NCBI GenBank assembly: GCA_947179155.2
Contig: OX359282.1
Location: 945,001 to 1,009,000, forward strand
Length of the DNA: 64,000 nucleotides
DNA from: Hedera helix
Taxonomy: Eukaryota; Streptophyta; Magnoliopsida; Apiales; Araliaceae
Reading direction: 5' to 3'
The first letter of the stretch is position 1; each line of letters begins with the position of its first letter. The notes under the pieces are model-generated. The model had not been told where the DNA came from. It ran no database searches and saw only the letters and a program-made list of their open reading frames with translations. Shown one piece after another: positions 1-10,556 of this stretch. The position numbers and the translations under genes are program-made.

Positions 1-660
1 GTGCTAACTGTTAAAATACCGGTGATAAAAGAATAGTAGCATATGGTAATTTATGGTATTTTACTGTAAGCATGTGGTACTCTACAGTAGCACACGGTAT
101 TGCACAGTGTCTCATATTATTGACACCGTAACTGTTACGCATCATTTCATCGATAATTGTCACTGCATAATATTTTATATTATCAATTCAATTATTGTTG
201 TTACACAGTATTTTGCATTATTGATTCAATAATTATCATTACACTGTATTTTATATCATTGAGTCAATAATTGTTGGTGCACTGTAGTTTAAAATTATTG
301 AATCTAATAATTGTCACAGTAGCAAATACATTATAATTTATATTATTAAATTAATAAAAATATGTAACGTGTTTCTTACATTATTGTGGTAACATTATTT
401 TATATGTTGGACTCACAGGAAGAATAAATAAATAAATAAAAAATAAAATAATTAATTTTACTATTTGAAATAGTAACGTGAATAGTGACGTGAATAGTAA
501 CATGTGGGCCCCTGTAGGACCCACCTGAAAAAAATTTGCACAAAAATGTGCAGGAATTTCTGAAATCGGTGAGCAGAGGCTGCTGCAGCCTTTGTTGATT
601 TCTCAGCTGGCGTGTATCACGCCAGTTCACCTACCACACGCATAGTAACTTATTTTCTCC

Positions 661-670
661 TATAAATAGC
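661..670 (+). promoter_or_regulatory. TATA box of family A 5' LTR
   Basis: TATAAATAGC follows CTCC and precedes the leader by about 30 bases. The same sequence stands at 7391-7400 in the 3' LTR and, inverted, at 36962-36971 in the solo LTR. It is the likely RNA polymerase II core promoter, so U3 is everything upstream. Confidence 0.75.
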
Positions 671-800
671 TTGCTCAACTGAATAGAAAAATCACACCTA
701 AAACATAAAATTTTTCTATAAGAATTTTATGAGTTTTCTCTGAGAATTGTAAAGTTATTTTGAGTGTTTGAATGCCAAAAGGAGTGCAGGAATTTTTCAA

Positions 801-2676
801 GTAAGTCTTTTATTAAAGAGTAGTAATTTCATAAATTCCTATTTTTCACGGTATTCACAAATCTTCCCTTAGAAGACTCTTCTTTGAGAAGATTCATTTT
901 TAAAAGCTTTCTTTGGAAGATTTATTTTGAAATATTATTTTAAAAATTATTTTAAAGTTGTTATATTATACTACAAAAATTATGTTAAATATATATAATT
1001 TTGATAGTTCATAATATATGAATTATCATACACCTTGAAATTTATATGTGGTAATTACTAATTTTATTATAAAAATATAGGTTGATCAACCTCATTTAAA
1101 TCAATATCCAGTCACGTGTTAAGGTAAGGAATATCATTCTTTTCACACTCTTAAATTTATTGCGATAAGAAATGTCATTTTTTTCTTACTTGTAAGGAAG
1201 ATCATCTTCTTTCATATTCTATTATTGAAACTTACTACGGTAAGGGGTATCACTCTTTTCATCATCATAAATGGATATTATTTTCTTTCTTATTTGAAGG
1301 GATTATCATTCTTTGATTCTCGAAAATAATATCGTTTATTTCTTGTGTCATTTATTTCCATGTATTAAATTGTGGGAATAACCTTACGGTGCGGTTTATC
1401 GCCTGTTGGTGAATAACCTTTTGTATTCATTCCTTATTAATCTCTGAGAATAACTTTACGGCGCGGATTACCGCCTGTTTGGTGAATAACTCTTCGTATT
1501 CAAATTGATGGGAATAACCTTACGGCGCGGATTACCGCCTGTTGGTGAATAACCCTTTTTATTTGTCTCGTGTGGAAATAATTTGTCTACACGAATTATC
1601 ACATGACACTTTTATTCCATATTCGTAAGTGATATCATTTTCCTTTATACTCATAAGGGATACCATCTTTTTCATCTTCCATTATTCAAACTTACTATGG
1701 TAAGGGATATTAATTCCCTTCACCTTTTGTTAATCAAACCTGCTACGATAAGGGATATTATTTTCTTTCATACACCTAAATCGAAAGTTATTATGGAACT
1801 ATTGCTTCTATAATTCCTGAAAATATTATATGTTCCATAATAGTTGAATTTCATTATTTCAACTGAACCTTCCTATTTTCTGAACATTTCTATTGAACTG
1901 TAATCGTTATTCTGAACTGTGGATCTTGAATATCATTTTTAAATTTCACTCCACATCATGTTGGCAATTTGGACATTATTTGAATCTGCACAAAGTAAAC
2001 TTCCGATACTTTTTGTTTATCCTGTTCTTCTGTTCATCATTTGTATCACTGTTATTTGTATTAATCATCAAGAATCAAAATGTTGTGAATATCTGTGGCC
2101 AGGGGCACAGATGTGATATAATTGTTGAACAGATGATAGGTTAAAGGCGATATACTAGGTTAAAGGCGATACATCTGTTCGGTGTCTTTTATGGCACGTG
2201 GTGAATGTTCTCTTTGGCCCGTAGTGCAAAGATGAACTGTTGGTTGGTATGATTATGACCAAATGCTGAATCTGGTATAATCATGATCGTTGGTGTTATA
2301 TTGAATATCTTTGGCCCGTAGTGCAAAGATGAACTGTTGATTTGCATGATTATGATCAGGAACTGTGAATTTTTATTATCGTGACTAATGGTATTTCAGA
2401 TGATAAAAGTTGATGATGTTTTTACTAAAAAGAGAAGCGAGTGGACATTATGGTCTGCATTATTCTTCTAATAGATTGCTCATTCCGCTGCTATTATTGA
2501 TCTGAACATTGTTTAAGAATTTAACTACAGTTTTTGATATAAACCTTGTAGTCTATTGTATTCAGAACTCAACTGTTGAAGACTAATGATAATTTATTCG
2601 TCATTATCTTAGTCATGATATTTCTTACTGGACTATTTGAGCTCACCCTTTCTTTTGTTCCATTGTTTTTCAACAG
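801..2676 (+). other. Candidate intron inside family A 5' LTR
   Basis: About 130 bases after the TATA box, a perfect plant 5' splice site GTAAGT starts at 801. About 1.9 kb on, a pyrimidine-rich run (CTTTCTTTTGTTCC...TTTTTCAACAG) ends in CAG at 2674-2676. Both sites are kept in the 3' LTR (7531-9470) and in the solo LTR (36830-34864, minus). Splicing would join a short leader to the LTR end, primer-binding site and gag, and remove the tandem repeats. This is inference from sequence only. Confidence 0.5.
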
Positions 2677-2904
2677 GAGATGAAAACGTAACAGGGTCTA
2701 GCCGGGGGATGGAGTGAGAGTCTGAGGAATAGCTGTCGTAGTCTTCACGTGTTGTAAAATAGTGTGACAATAATAGTGAAGACTTAGTTGTGTATTATTA
2801 TACACTGTATTGTTGTACGTTGTGCTTTGTTGTAATAATTTTGTTGTAGTCTTTTTACGACTCAAGTTTGGGCTGTGTAGGCCTAGATTTGGGGGCGTCA
2901 CAGT

Positions 2905-2916
2905 TGGCATCAGAGC
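2905..2916 (+). promoter_or_regulatory. Primer-binding site (initiator tRNA-Met type)
   Basis: TGGCATCAGAGC lies two bases after the LTR end. Plant gypsy elements usually have TGGTATCAGAGC, complementary to the 3' end of initiator tRNA-Met, so this copy differs at one base (T to C at the fourth position). Confidence 0.8.
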
Positions 2917-3100
2917 TTAGGGATATGGTCTTTAATTGAGATCTGGGGTTAGAACTAGGAGGGGAGAGACGAATAGAATCAGTCACTAGTGTGTCCTACC
3001 TAAATTAGATTTTTATCTAATGAATTGATTTGAATATAGGGACATGAAGTGATGAGTCAGTTTATTTGAACTAACAATTATTTTGTGACAACAGTTAGGT

Positions 3101-3550
3101 ATGGCATCTGAAAATCAGGAGGTTAACTATGAAATGACCGAAACAAATGTAGCTGCAAAACAAGAGGCGACGAATAATCTTCTTACAAACTCAGAGTTGA
3201 ATCATTTGCCTAAGGCAAAAATTATGCGTGTTCTATCCAGTAAGGATGAAGGTGAAAATTCTGCTACAGTCGTTCCAGATCCATTATTAGAAGCAATTAA
3301 AGGAAGTAATGAACTTGCGAAAATTATTGCCTTTAATTTACTCACTAATTGGGAGAGTCATATCACCTGGTTATGCTCTATAACAAAGAATCAGAATATA
3401 TGGACTTTTCATATTAGTCTTTGGGATTTATGGTGTTCCAGCTATGAGTTTCAAGATTATTTAAAAATGATGTTTCTATACTTTTGGGCGTTACAATTTA
3501 AAGGAATTCAGGTTAAGTTAGTCACTATCATGGAAACTGCAGTCTATTGA
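3101..3550 (+). pseudogene. gag N-terminal remnant of element A
   Basis: A 149-codon ORF opens about 185 bases after the primer-binding site, where gag should start. The first ~85 residues are polar and Glu/Asn-rich. The rest (from about WESHITWLCS) is hydrophobic and unlike gag, so the frame has probably shifted or the sequence is rearranged. No Retrotrans_gag core and no CCHC zinc knuckle are visible, whereas a plant gag usually has both and is two to three times longer. Identification rests on position; the product cannot form a normal capsid protein. Confidence 0.5.
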
Positions 3551-3563
3551 AAATACTATTCTT

Positions 3564-4169
3564 ATGGAAATCATTGGTACGTTACTACTGATGAAGTTGA
3601 TGAATCCGAGAAACAGTTTGTTAGAAAATTATTTAGCGGTATTCCCATGGTTGAAATATGTGAAGATCTGGATGAAGTATACGGGACTCGATTTGATGAT
3701 GACAGCCTTGATGATCAAGAAATCGAATGAGGTGATGACCGGTAAGCTATTCATCAATTCTCGAGAAGTCTATGCCATGTTAGATACTAGCTCTATCCAC
3801 TCTTTTATCTCACCTATATGTACTCAACGTTTAAATTTGACTATTGAAAACTTAAATCTTGTCTTATCAGTTGAAACCTCATTGGGAGAAATACCTATTA
3901 CATTTACTATCTATAAATCTTGTCTAGTTCAAATTAACAACCTCACATTATCTGTTGACCTTATTTCTTTGGAGATGAATGATTTTGATGTGATTTTAGG
4001 AATTGATTGGTTGACTACCCATCATGCTAAAATTGATTGTTTTCATAAGATTATTAGTTTTTATATTCCTAATCAACCTTTCATGCAAATTCAAGCAACT
4101 AAACCATTGAAATCTGTAACTGTTATCTCTAGCCATAAAGTCATTCGTTTATTGAAAAACGGATGTTAA
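3564..4169 (+). pseudogene. Retropepsin (protease) region of element A
   Basis: A 201-codon ORF. From about residue 60 it reads as a gypsy aspartic protease: an active-site stretch AMLDTSSIHSFIS and the downstream landmark FDVILGIDWLTTHHAKIDC. The usual active site in this family is D-S/T-G-A; here the glycine is replaced (DTSS), which should disable catalysis. The first ~55 residues are of unclear origin and mark a join where the gag C-terminus, including the zinc knuckle, is missing. The frame ends at 4169 and pol continues after a short break. Confidence 0.8.
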
Positions 4170-4193
4170 GCCTTTTTAGCTCATGTTACTGAT

Positions 4194-4418
4194 TTGAACA
4201 AAAACACGTCAAACTTGAATGATATTTCCATTGTTAATGAGTTTCCTGACGTTTTTCCTAAGGAACTTTCTGGCTTACCCACAAACCGTGAAATTGAATT
4301 CTGTATCGATCTTGAACCCGGCACTAAGCCCATTTTTAAAGTCTCATACCAAATGACTCACATAGAACGCCAAGAGATTGAAAGTTTAATTATTAGATAT
4401 CGGTATCATTCGTTCTAG
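4194..4418 (+). pseudogene. RT N-terminal remnant, catalytic core deleted
   Basis: This 74-codon stretch contains the gypsy linker between protease and RT (EFPDVFPKELSGLP, then EIEFCIDLEPGTKPIFK and YQMTHIERQEIE). In element B1 the same landmarks are followed by a full RT with FIDD. Here the text breaks at about 4405 and picks up in the RT-RNase H connection around 4455, so roughly 700 bases with the fingers, palm and catalytic aspartates are gone. No functional reverse transcriptase can come from this copy. Confidence 0.82.
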
Positions 4419-4454
4419 TATAAAACTTATATCGAGCGAGGAATGTGAGAAAAG

Positions 4455-5099
4455 TTCCAAAAACTCAAGAGGAGACTTATTTCAGCTCCTGTTCTGACCA
4501 TTCCATCAGGATCAGGAGAATTCGTCATATATAGCGATGCTTCAGGCAAAGGTCTAGGTTGTGTCCTTATGCAATATGGAAAGGTTATAGCCTATACCTC
4601 TCGACAACTCAAAGAATATGAGAAAAATTATTCTACTCATGATCTAGAGTTGGCAGCAGTCGTTTTCGCATTGAAGATCTGGAGACACTACTTAGAAAAA
4701 GTGGATATCTATACGGATCATAAAAGTCTCAACTATTTCTTCACCCAGAAGGAACTTAACATGCGACAACGACGTTGGCTTGAGCTGTTGAAGGATTACG
4801 ACCACACAATCCAGTATCACCCAGGAAAGGCGAACGTTGTAGCTGACGCTTTGAGCAGAAGATCTTATGCGAGTACAAGTGCACTGCTGACAACACAAAA
4901 GTGTATTTTGTACGACTTGCAAAAGATGGAGATACAGCTAAAGACACCAGGGACCCACTCGAAGATTGCTCACGTGCGAGTAGAATCGGCTTTAATCGAT
5001 AAAATTAAAGCTGCGCAAGCTACCGATCCGGAACTGATGAACATGATGAAGAAAGTACAAGAAGGTGTCATTCCCGAAGCAAGAATCGACGAGAAATGA
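4455..5099 (+). pseudogene. RNase H domain and integrase linker of element A
   Basis: The frame reads FQKLKRRLISAPVL, YSDASGKGLGCVLMQYG, STHDLELAAVVFALKIW, YTDHKSLNYFF, MRQRRWLELLKDYD and HPGKANVVADALSRR, the standard gypsy RNase H blocks with the acidic residues (SDAS, LELA, TDHK, ADALS) in place. The domain itself looks intact, but it has no in-frame RT. It runs on toward the integrase until a TGA at 5097-5099. The integrase text resumes in the same frame, so this is one premature stop. Confidence 0.85.
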
Positions 5100-6470
5100 A
5101 TACTTCGAGTCAACTCTCGACTCTGTGTTCCTAACGATCCTGAATTAAAGCATAAAATCATGATGGAGGCACACAACACACCATTTGTAATCCACCCAAG
5201 AGGTACCAAGATGTATCGAAATCTTCGACATACATTTTGGTGGAACAATATGAAAAGGGAGATTGCAGAGTTTATCTCAAGGTGCCTAACTTGTCAACGT
5301 GTCAAGGCAGAGCATCAAGTACCTAAGGGTCCATTACAACCACTTGAGGTTCCCGAATGGAAGTGGGAACACATCAATAAGGATTTCGTGACGGGTCTTC
5401 CCAAAGTTTCTCAAGGCTTAGATGCAATTTGGGTCATCGTAGATAGATTGACCAAATCTGCTCATTTCTTGCCTATACGAGAAAACTTTTCACTTGAACG
5501 TCTTGCCGGTATGTACATAAATGAGATTGTAAGATTGCATGGCATGCCAGTTTCCATAGTTTCTGAACGAGATCCTAGATTCACTTCACGTTTTTGGACC
5601 AGTCTACAAAAAGCTATGGGCACTGAGCTACGATTCAGTTCTGCATATCATCCTCAAACGGACGGACAATCGGAAAGGACGATTCAGACCCTCGAAGATC
5701 TTTTAAGACTTTGCGTACTAGATTTCAAAGGAAGTTGGGATAAGTACTTGTCATTGGTGGAATTTTCCTACAACAACAATTACCAAGCAAGTATAGGTAT
5801 GACTCCATTCAAGGCTTTATATGGACGCAAGTGTCGCTCTCCAGTATGTTGGAATGAGGTAGGAGAAGCAAAACTGTTGGAACCCGAGTTGGTACGCTTG
5901 ACAACAGAAAAGATCCAAATGATACGACAACGAATACAGACTGCACAAGAAGGACAAAAGAGTTATGCTGATCTTCATCGGAGAGACGAAAGTTTCAACG
6001 TCGGAGATCATGTATTCTTACGTGTTTCTCCATGGAAAGGGGTTACGAGATTCGGAAAGAGAGGAAAGCTCAACCCTCGATTTGTTAGCCCATTTGAAAT
6101 TCTCGATCGAGTAGGAACCGTAGCCTACAGACTAGCCCTACCACCAAGTATGTCTCGCATCCATAACGTTTTTCACATATCTATGTTACGTAAAAATGTG
6201 AAGGACCCAAACCACGTCATTGAGTTAGAACCGGACGTTATAGCCGAGGATTTAACATACGAGGAGGTACCTGTCAAGATCTTAGATAAGAAGGAGCAGA
6301 TTCTACGCTCAAAGGTTATACCTCAAGTTAAGGTTTTATGGAGGAACCAAGATATTGAGGAAATGACCTGGGAACTAGAATCTGAGATGAAATCTAAGTA
6401 TCCTTACCTCTTCCAAATGCCAGGTACGTCAATTTCGGGGACGAAATTTCATAAGGAGGGGAGGTTGTAA
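5100..6470 (+). pseudogene. Integrase with chromodomain of element A
   Basis: The frame is open from the stop at 5099 to 6470. The HHCC zinc finger (HNTPFVIHPRG...CLTCQRVKA), the catalytic core (DFVTGLP; HPQTDGQSERTIQ), the GPY/F-type region (LNPRFVSPFEILDRVG) and the chromodomain (KVLWRNQDIEEMTWELE) follow in order. The second catalytic aspartate, normally SDRDPRF, is Glu here (codon GAA at 5565-5567). There is no stop before the LTR: the frame reads through the polypurine tract and ends on TAA inside the first five LTR bases. A chromodomain usually steers integration to particular chromatin. Confidence 0.9.
6453..6465 (+). promoter_or_regulatory. Polypurine tract of element A
   Basis: AAGGAGGGGAGGT stands right before the 3' LTR (TG at 6466) and after GGGGACGAAATTTC, a landmark of plant chromovirus 3' ends. 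It would prime plus-strand DNA synthesis. Confidence 0.8.
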
Positions 6471-9400
6471 GACCCCGAATTTTATGAAATATAAAATTTA
6501 ATTTTTCTTCATATATATTTTTCTGAAACAGTAAGTGGTTAAATCGATAAAGTTAAAAGTTAAGGATGTTATGTGCAAATTTTATTATGTCGGACAATAT
6601 TCGTTTTGTCGGGGAATATTCGTGTCGTACGACGGCGCCGAAATAACAAATTATTGGTGGACCCCACAACGGAATATTTGTCGGATATAGAAAACGACAG
6701 AAGTAACTTTTTTAATAAAAATAGTCAACGGTGCTAACTGTTAAAATACCGGTGATAAAAGAATAGTAGCATACGGTAATTTATGGTATTTTACTGTAAG
6801 TATGCGGTACTCTACAGTAGCACACGGTATTGCACAGTGTCTCATATTATTGACACCGTAACTGTTACGCATCATTTCATCGATAATTGTCACTGCATAA
6901 TATTTTATATTATCAATTCAATTATTGTTGTTACACAGTATTTTGCATTATTGATTCAATAATTATCATTACACTGTATTTTATATCATTGAGTCAATAA
7001 TTGTTGGTGCACTGTAGTTTAAAATTATTGAATCTAATAATTGTCACAGTAGCAAATACATTATAATTTATATTATTAAATTAATAAAAATATGTAACGT
7101 GTTTCTTACATTATTGTGGTAACATTATTTTATATGTTGGACTCACAGGAAGAATAAATAAATAAATAAAAAATAAAATAATTAATTTTACTATTTGAAA
7201 TAGTAACGTGAATAGTGACGTGAATAGTAACATGTGGGCCCCTGTAGGACCCACCTGAAAAAAATTTGCACAAAAATGTGCAGGAATTTCTGAAATCGGT
7301 GAGCAGAGGCTGCTGCAGCCTTTGTTGATTTCTCAGCTGGCGTGTATCACGCCAGTTCACCTACCACACGCATAGTAACTTATTTTCTCCTATAAATAGC
7401 TTGCTCAGCTGAATAGAAAAATCACACCTAAAACATAAAATTTTTCTATAAGAATTTTATGAGTTTTCTCTGAGAATTGTAAAGTTATTTTGAGTGTTTG
7501 AATGCCAAAAGGAGTGCAGGAATTTTTCAAGTAAGTCTTTTATTAAAGAGTAGTAATTTCATAAATTCCTATTTTTCACGGTATTCACAAATCTTCCCTT
7601 AGAAGACTCTTCTTTGAGAAGATTCATTTTTAAAAGCTTTTTTTGGAAGATTTATTTTGAAATATTATTTTAAAAACTATTTTAAAGTTGTTATATTATA
7701 CTACAAAAATTATGTTAAATATATATAATTTTGATAGTTCATAATATATGAATTATCATACACCTTGAAATTTATATGTGGTAATTACTAATTTTATTAT
7801 AAAAATATAGGTTGATCAACCTCATTTAAATCAATATCCAGTCACATGTTAAGGTAAGGAATATCATTCTTTTCACACTCTTAAATTTATTGCGGTAAGA
7901 AATGTCATTTTTTTCTTACTTGTAAGGAAGATCATCTTCTTTCATATTCTATTATTGAAACTTACTACGGTAAGGGGTATCACTCTTTTCATCAACATAA
8001 ATGGATATTATTTTCTTTCTTATTTGAAGGGATTATCATTCTTTGATTCTCGAAAATAATATCGTTTATTTCTTGTGTCATTTATTTCCATGTATTAAAT
8101 TATGGGAATAACCTTACGGTGCGGTTTATCGCCTGTTGGTGAATAACCTTTTGTATTCATTCCTTATTAATCTCTGAGAATAACTTTACGGCGCGGATTA
8201 CCGCCTGTTTGGTGAATAACTCTTCGTATTCAAATTGATGGGAATAACCTTACGGCGCGGATTACCGCCTGTTTGGTGAATAACTCTTCGTATTCAAATT
8301 GATGGGAATAACCTTACGACGCGGATTACCGCCTGTTGGTGAATAACCCTTTTTATTTGTCTCGTGTGGAAATAATTTGTCTACACGAATTATCACATGA
8401 CACTTTTATTCCATATTCGTAAGTGATATCATTTTCCTTTATACTCATAAGGGATACCATCTTTTTCATCTTCCATTATTCAAAGTTACTATGGTAAGGG
8501 ATATTAATTCTCTTCACCTTTTGTTAATCAAACCTGCTACGGTAAGGGATATTATTTTCTTTCATACACCTAAATCGAAACTTATTATGGAACTATTGCT
8601 TCTATAATTCCTGAAAATATTATATGTTCCATAATAGTTGAATTTCATTATTTCAACTGAACCTTCCTATTTTCTGAACATTTCTATTGAACTGTAATCG
8701 TTATTCTGAACTGTGGATCTTGAATATCATTTTTAAATTTCACTCCACATCATGTTGGCAATTTGGACATTATTTGAATCTGCATAAAGTAAACTTCCGA
8801 TACTTCTTGTTTATCCTGTTATTCTGTTCATCATTTATATCACTGTTATTTGTATTAATCATCAAGAATCAAAATGTTGTGAATATCTGTGGCCAGGGGC
8901 ACAGATGTGATATAATTGTTGAACAGATGATAGGTTAAAGGCGATATACTAGGTTAAAGGCGATACATCTGTTCGGTGTCTTTTATTGCACGTGGTGAAT
9001 GTTCTCTTTGGCCCGTAGTGCAAAGATGAACTGTTGGTTGGTATGATTATGACCAAATGCTGAATCTGGTATAATCATGACCGTTGGTGTTATATTGAAT
9101 ATCTTTGGCCCGTAGTGCAAAGATGAACTGTTGATTTGCATGATTATGATCAGGAACTGTGAATTTTTATTATCATGACTAATGGTATTTCAGATGATAA
9201 AAGTTGATGATGTTTTTACTAAAAAGAAAAGCGAGTGGACATTATGGTCTGCATTATTCTTCTAATAGATTGTTCATTCCGCTGCTATTATTGATCTGAA
9301 CATTGTTTAAGAATTTAACTACAGTTTTTGATATAAATCTTGTAGTCTATTGTATTCAGAACTCAACTGTTGAAGACTAATGATAATTTATTCGTCATTA

Positions 9401-9696
9401 TCTTAGTCATGATATTTCTTACTGGGCTATTTGAGCTCACCCTTTCTTTTGTTCCATTGTTTTTCAACAGGAGATGAAAACGTAACAGGGTCTAGCCGGG
9501 GGATGGAGTGAGAGTCTGAGGAATAACTGTCGTAGTCTTCACGTGTTGTAAAATAGTGTGACAATAATAGTGAAGACTTAGTTGTGTATTATTATACACT
9601 GTATTGTTGTACGTTGTGCTTTGTTGTAATAATTTTGTTGTAGTCTTTTGACGACTCAAGTTTGGGCTGTGTAGGCCTAGATTTGGGGGCGTCACA
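6466..9696 (+). repeat. Family A 3' LTR
   Basis: Complete LTR of 3231 bases, TGTAAGACCCCG... to ...GGCGTCACA. It carries the same TATA box (7391-7400), candidate donor (7531) and candidate acceptor (ending 9470) as the 5' copy. It has one more unit than the 5' LTR in the tandem block at about 8100-8350, which accounts for most of the length difference. AGTTA follows as the presumed target duplication. Confidence 0.93.
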
Positions 9697-9977
9697 AGTT
9701 AGGTGTAGTAGTGTGGTGTGGAATGACGATATCACTATTTAATATTTAAGTTTCAGACAAAAGTTTTTTTAAAGTAATGTCTTGGAATTGGAGTTTGATT
9801 TTTAAAGAGACAATTAGTCCCTTATGGTACTATCGAAACTAGGTAACTCACGGACATTTGGAGGGATTTCTACTAATATAGTCATGTAAGGCTGTAAATT
9901 ATGTCTAGAGCTGAAGAAGTCGACAAGGTTGTAGTTCACCTCTAAGTATAAAGTGTTAAACAATTAAGATTTATTGC

Positions 9978-10440
9978 GTGAAAATGCTAAATGATCATTG
10001 GTTCAAAGTGAATGTGGATGGGGTCTCGCAACATAATCAAGGGAAAGCGGGAGTTGGTTGCCTTATTAGATATTATTCAGGTCAATGGCATGTGGGGTTC
10101 GTGATTAATATTGGTACCAATTTCAATACAGTTACAAAATATTATTGGTTGTGTGGAAAAGCCTGAAGCTTGTCTGGAATTAAGGTTATTGAAAAGTGGA
10201 GTGAGTTAGATTCTCAAATGGTTCTCAAGTTAGTTTTTTAATCCTTCTCCGAAGATCCCAATTTCTCCCTCATTTGGAGAGGATTCATGAACTGATAAAT
10301 AGAGATTGAAATTGTGTTTTGATGTATTTGTTAGGGGATGAAAATCAATGTGCGAACTTTATAGTCAAAAGAGTGTTAGGGATTTTGGCCAAGGACTTGG
10401 CTCCCCTCGATTATAGTTTCCTTCCAATTCCATCTATTAC
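9978..10440 (+). pseudogene. RNase H-fold (RVT_3 type) fragment
   Basis: The opening 62 codons read WFKVNVDGVSQHNQGKAGVG and then CLIRYYSGQWHVGFV, the first strands of the plant RVT_3 RNase H domain, with the first catalytic Asp (NVDG) present. After a stop the homology goes on with frameshifts to a C-terminal landmark (ENQCANFIVKRVLG, then LAKDLAPLDY) near 10340-10420. Such domains are found at the end of plant LINEs and as stand-alone genes; the parent cannot be told. It lies between elements A and B1 and is not expressible as one protein. Confidence 0.7.
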
Positions 10441-10556
10441 ACCATTTTTTAAAACTTTTATATCAATTAATTTATAATATTGATTAGTATATTTACTCCA
10501 AAAAGGATTAAATTATTTTTTTCTCACTAAACTAAAATCAAATTTACATTTATATC

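Larger units (their letters stand above)
1..2902 (+). repeat. Family A 5' LTR (partial)
   Basis: Matches 6731-9696 almost base for base; the first ~265 bases of the LTR lie outside the window. It ends in ...GGGGGCGTCACA, directly followed by the primer-binding site. It contains a TATA box, a candidate donor and acceptor pair, a tandem block of about 60-bp units around 1375-1560 (GCGGATTACCGCCTG core, three copies here, four in the 3' LTR), and a 107-bp-type repeat around 2211-2360 (core GGCCCGTAGTGCAAAGATGA). Short ORFs in it at 400-630, 1893-2144 and 2698-2910 have no recognisable protein features. Confidence 0.92.
1..9696 (+). mobile_element. Ty3/gypsy chromovirus element A, 5' end beyond window
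   Basis: The order is LTR, primer-binding site, gag remnant, protease, RT remnant, RNase H, integrase with chromodomain, polypurine tract, LTR. This is the Ty3/gypsy order, and the C-terminal chromodomain makes it a plant chromovirus, probably Tekay/Del (inference from the long LTRs and domain set). The window opens inside the 5' LTR, so the left target duplication is not seen; AGTTA (9697-9701) would be the right copy. The LTRs differ by about 30 substitutions plus one repeat-unit indel in 2.9 kb by eye (about 1%), so insertion was recent. The coding region is nevertheless gutted: most of gag and the RT core are missing. The element probably moved using proteins made by relatives. Confidence 0.88.

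Noticed and set aside
400..630. ORF of 76 codons in the family A LTR, repeated at 7130-7360
   Set aside because: It is repeated only because the LTR is; it crosses U3 and the TATA region and has no protein features.
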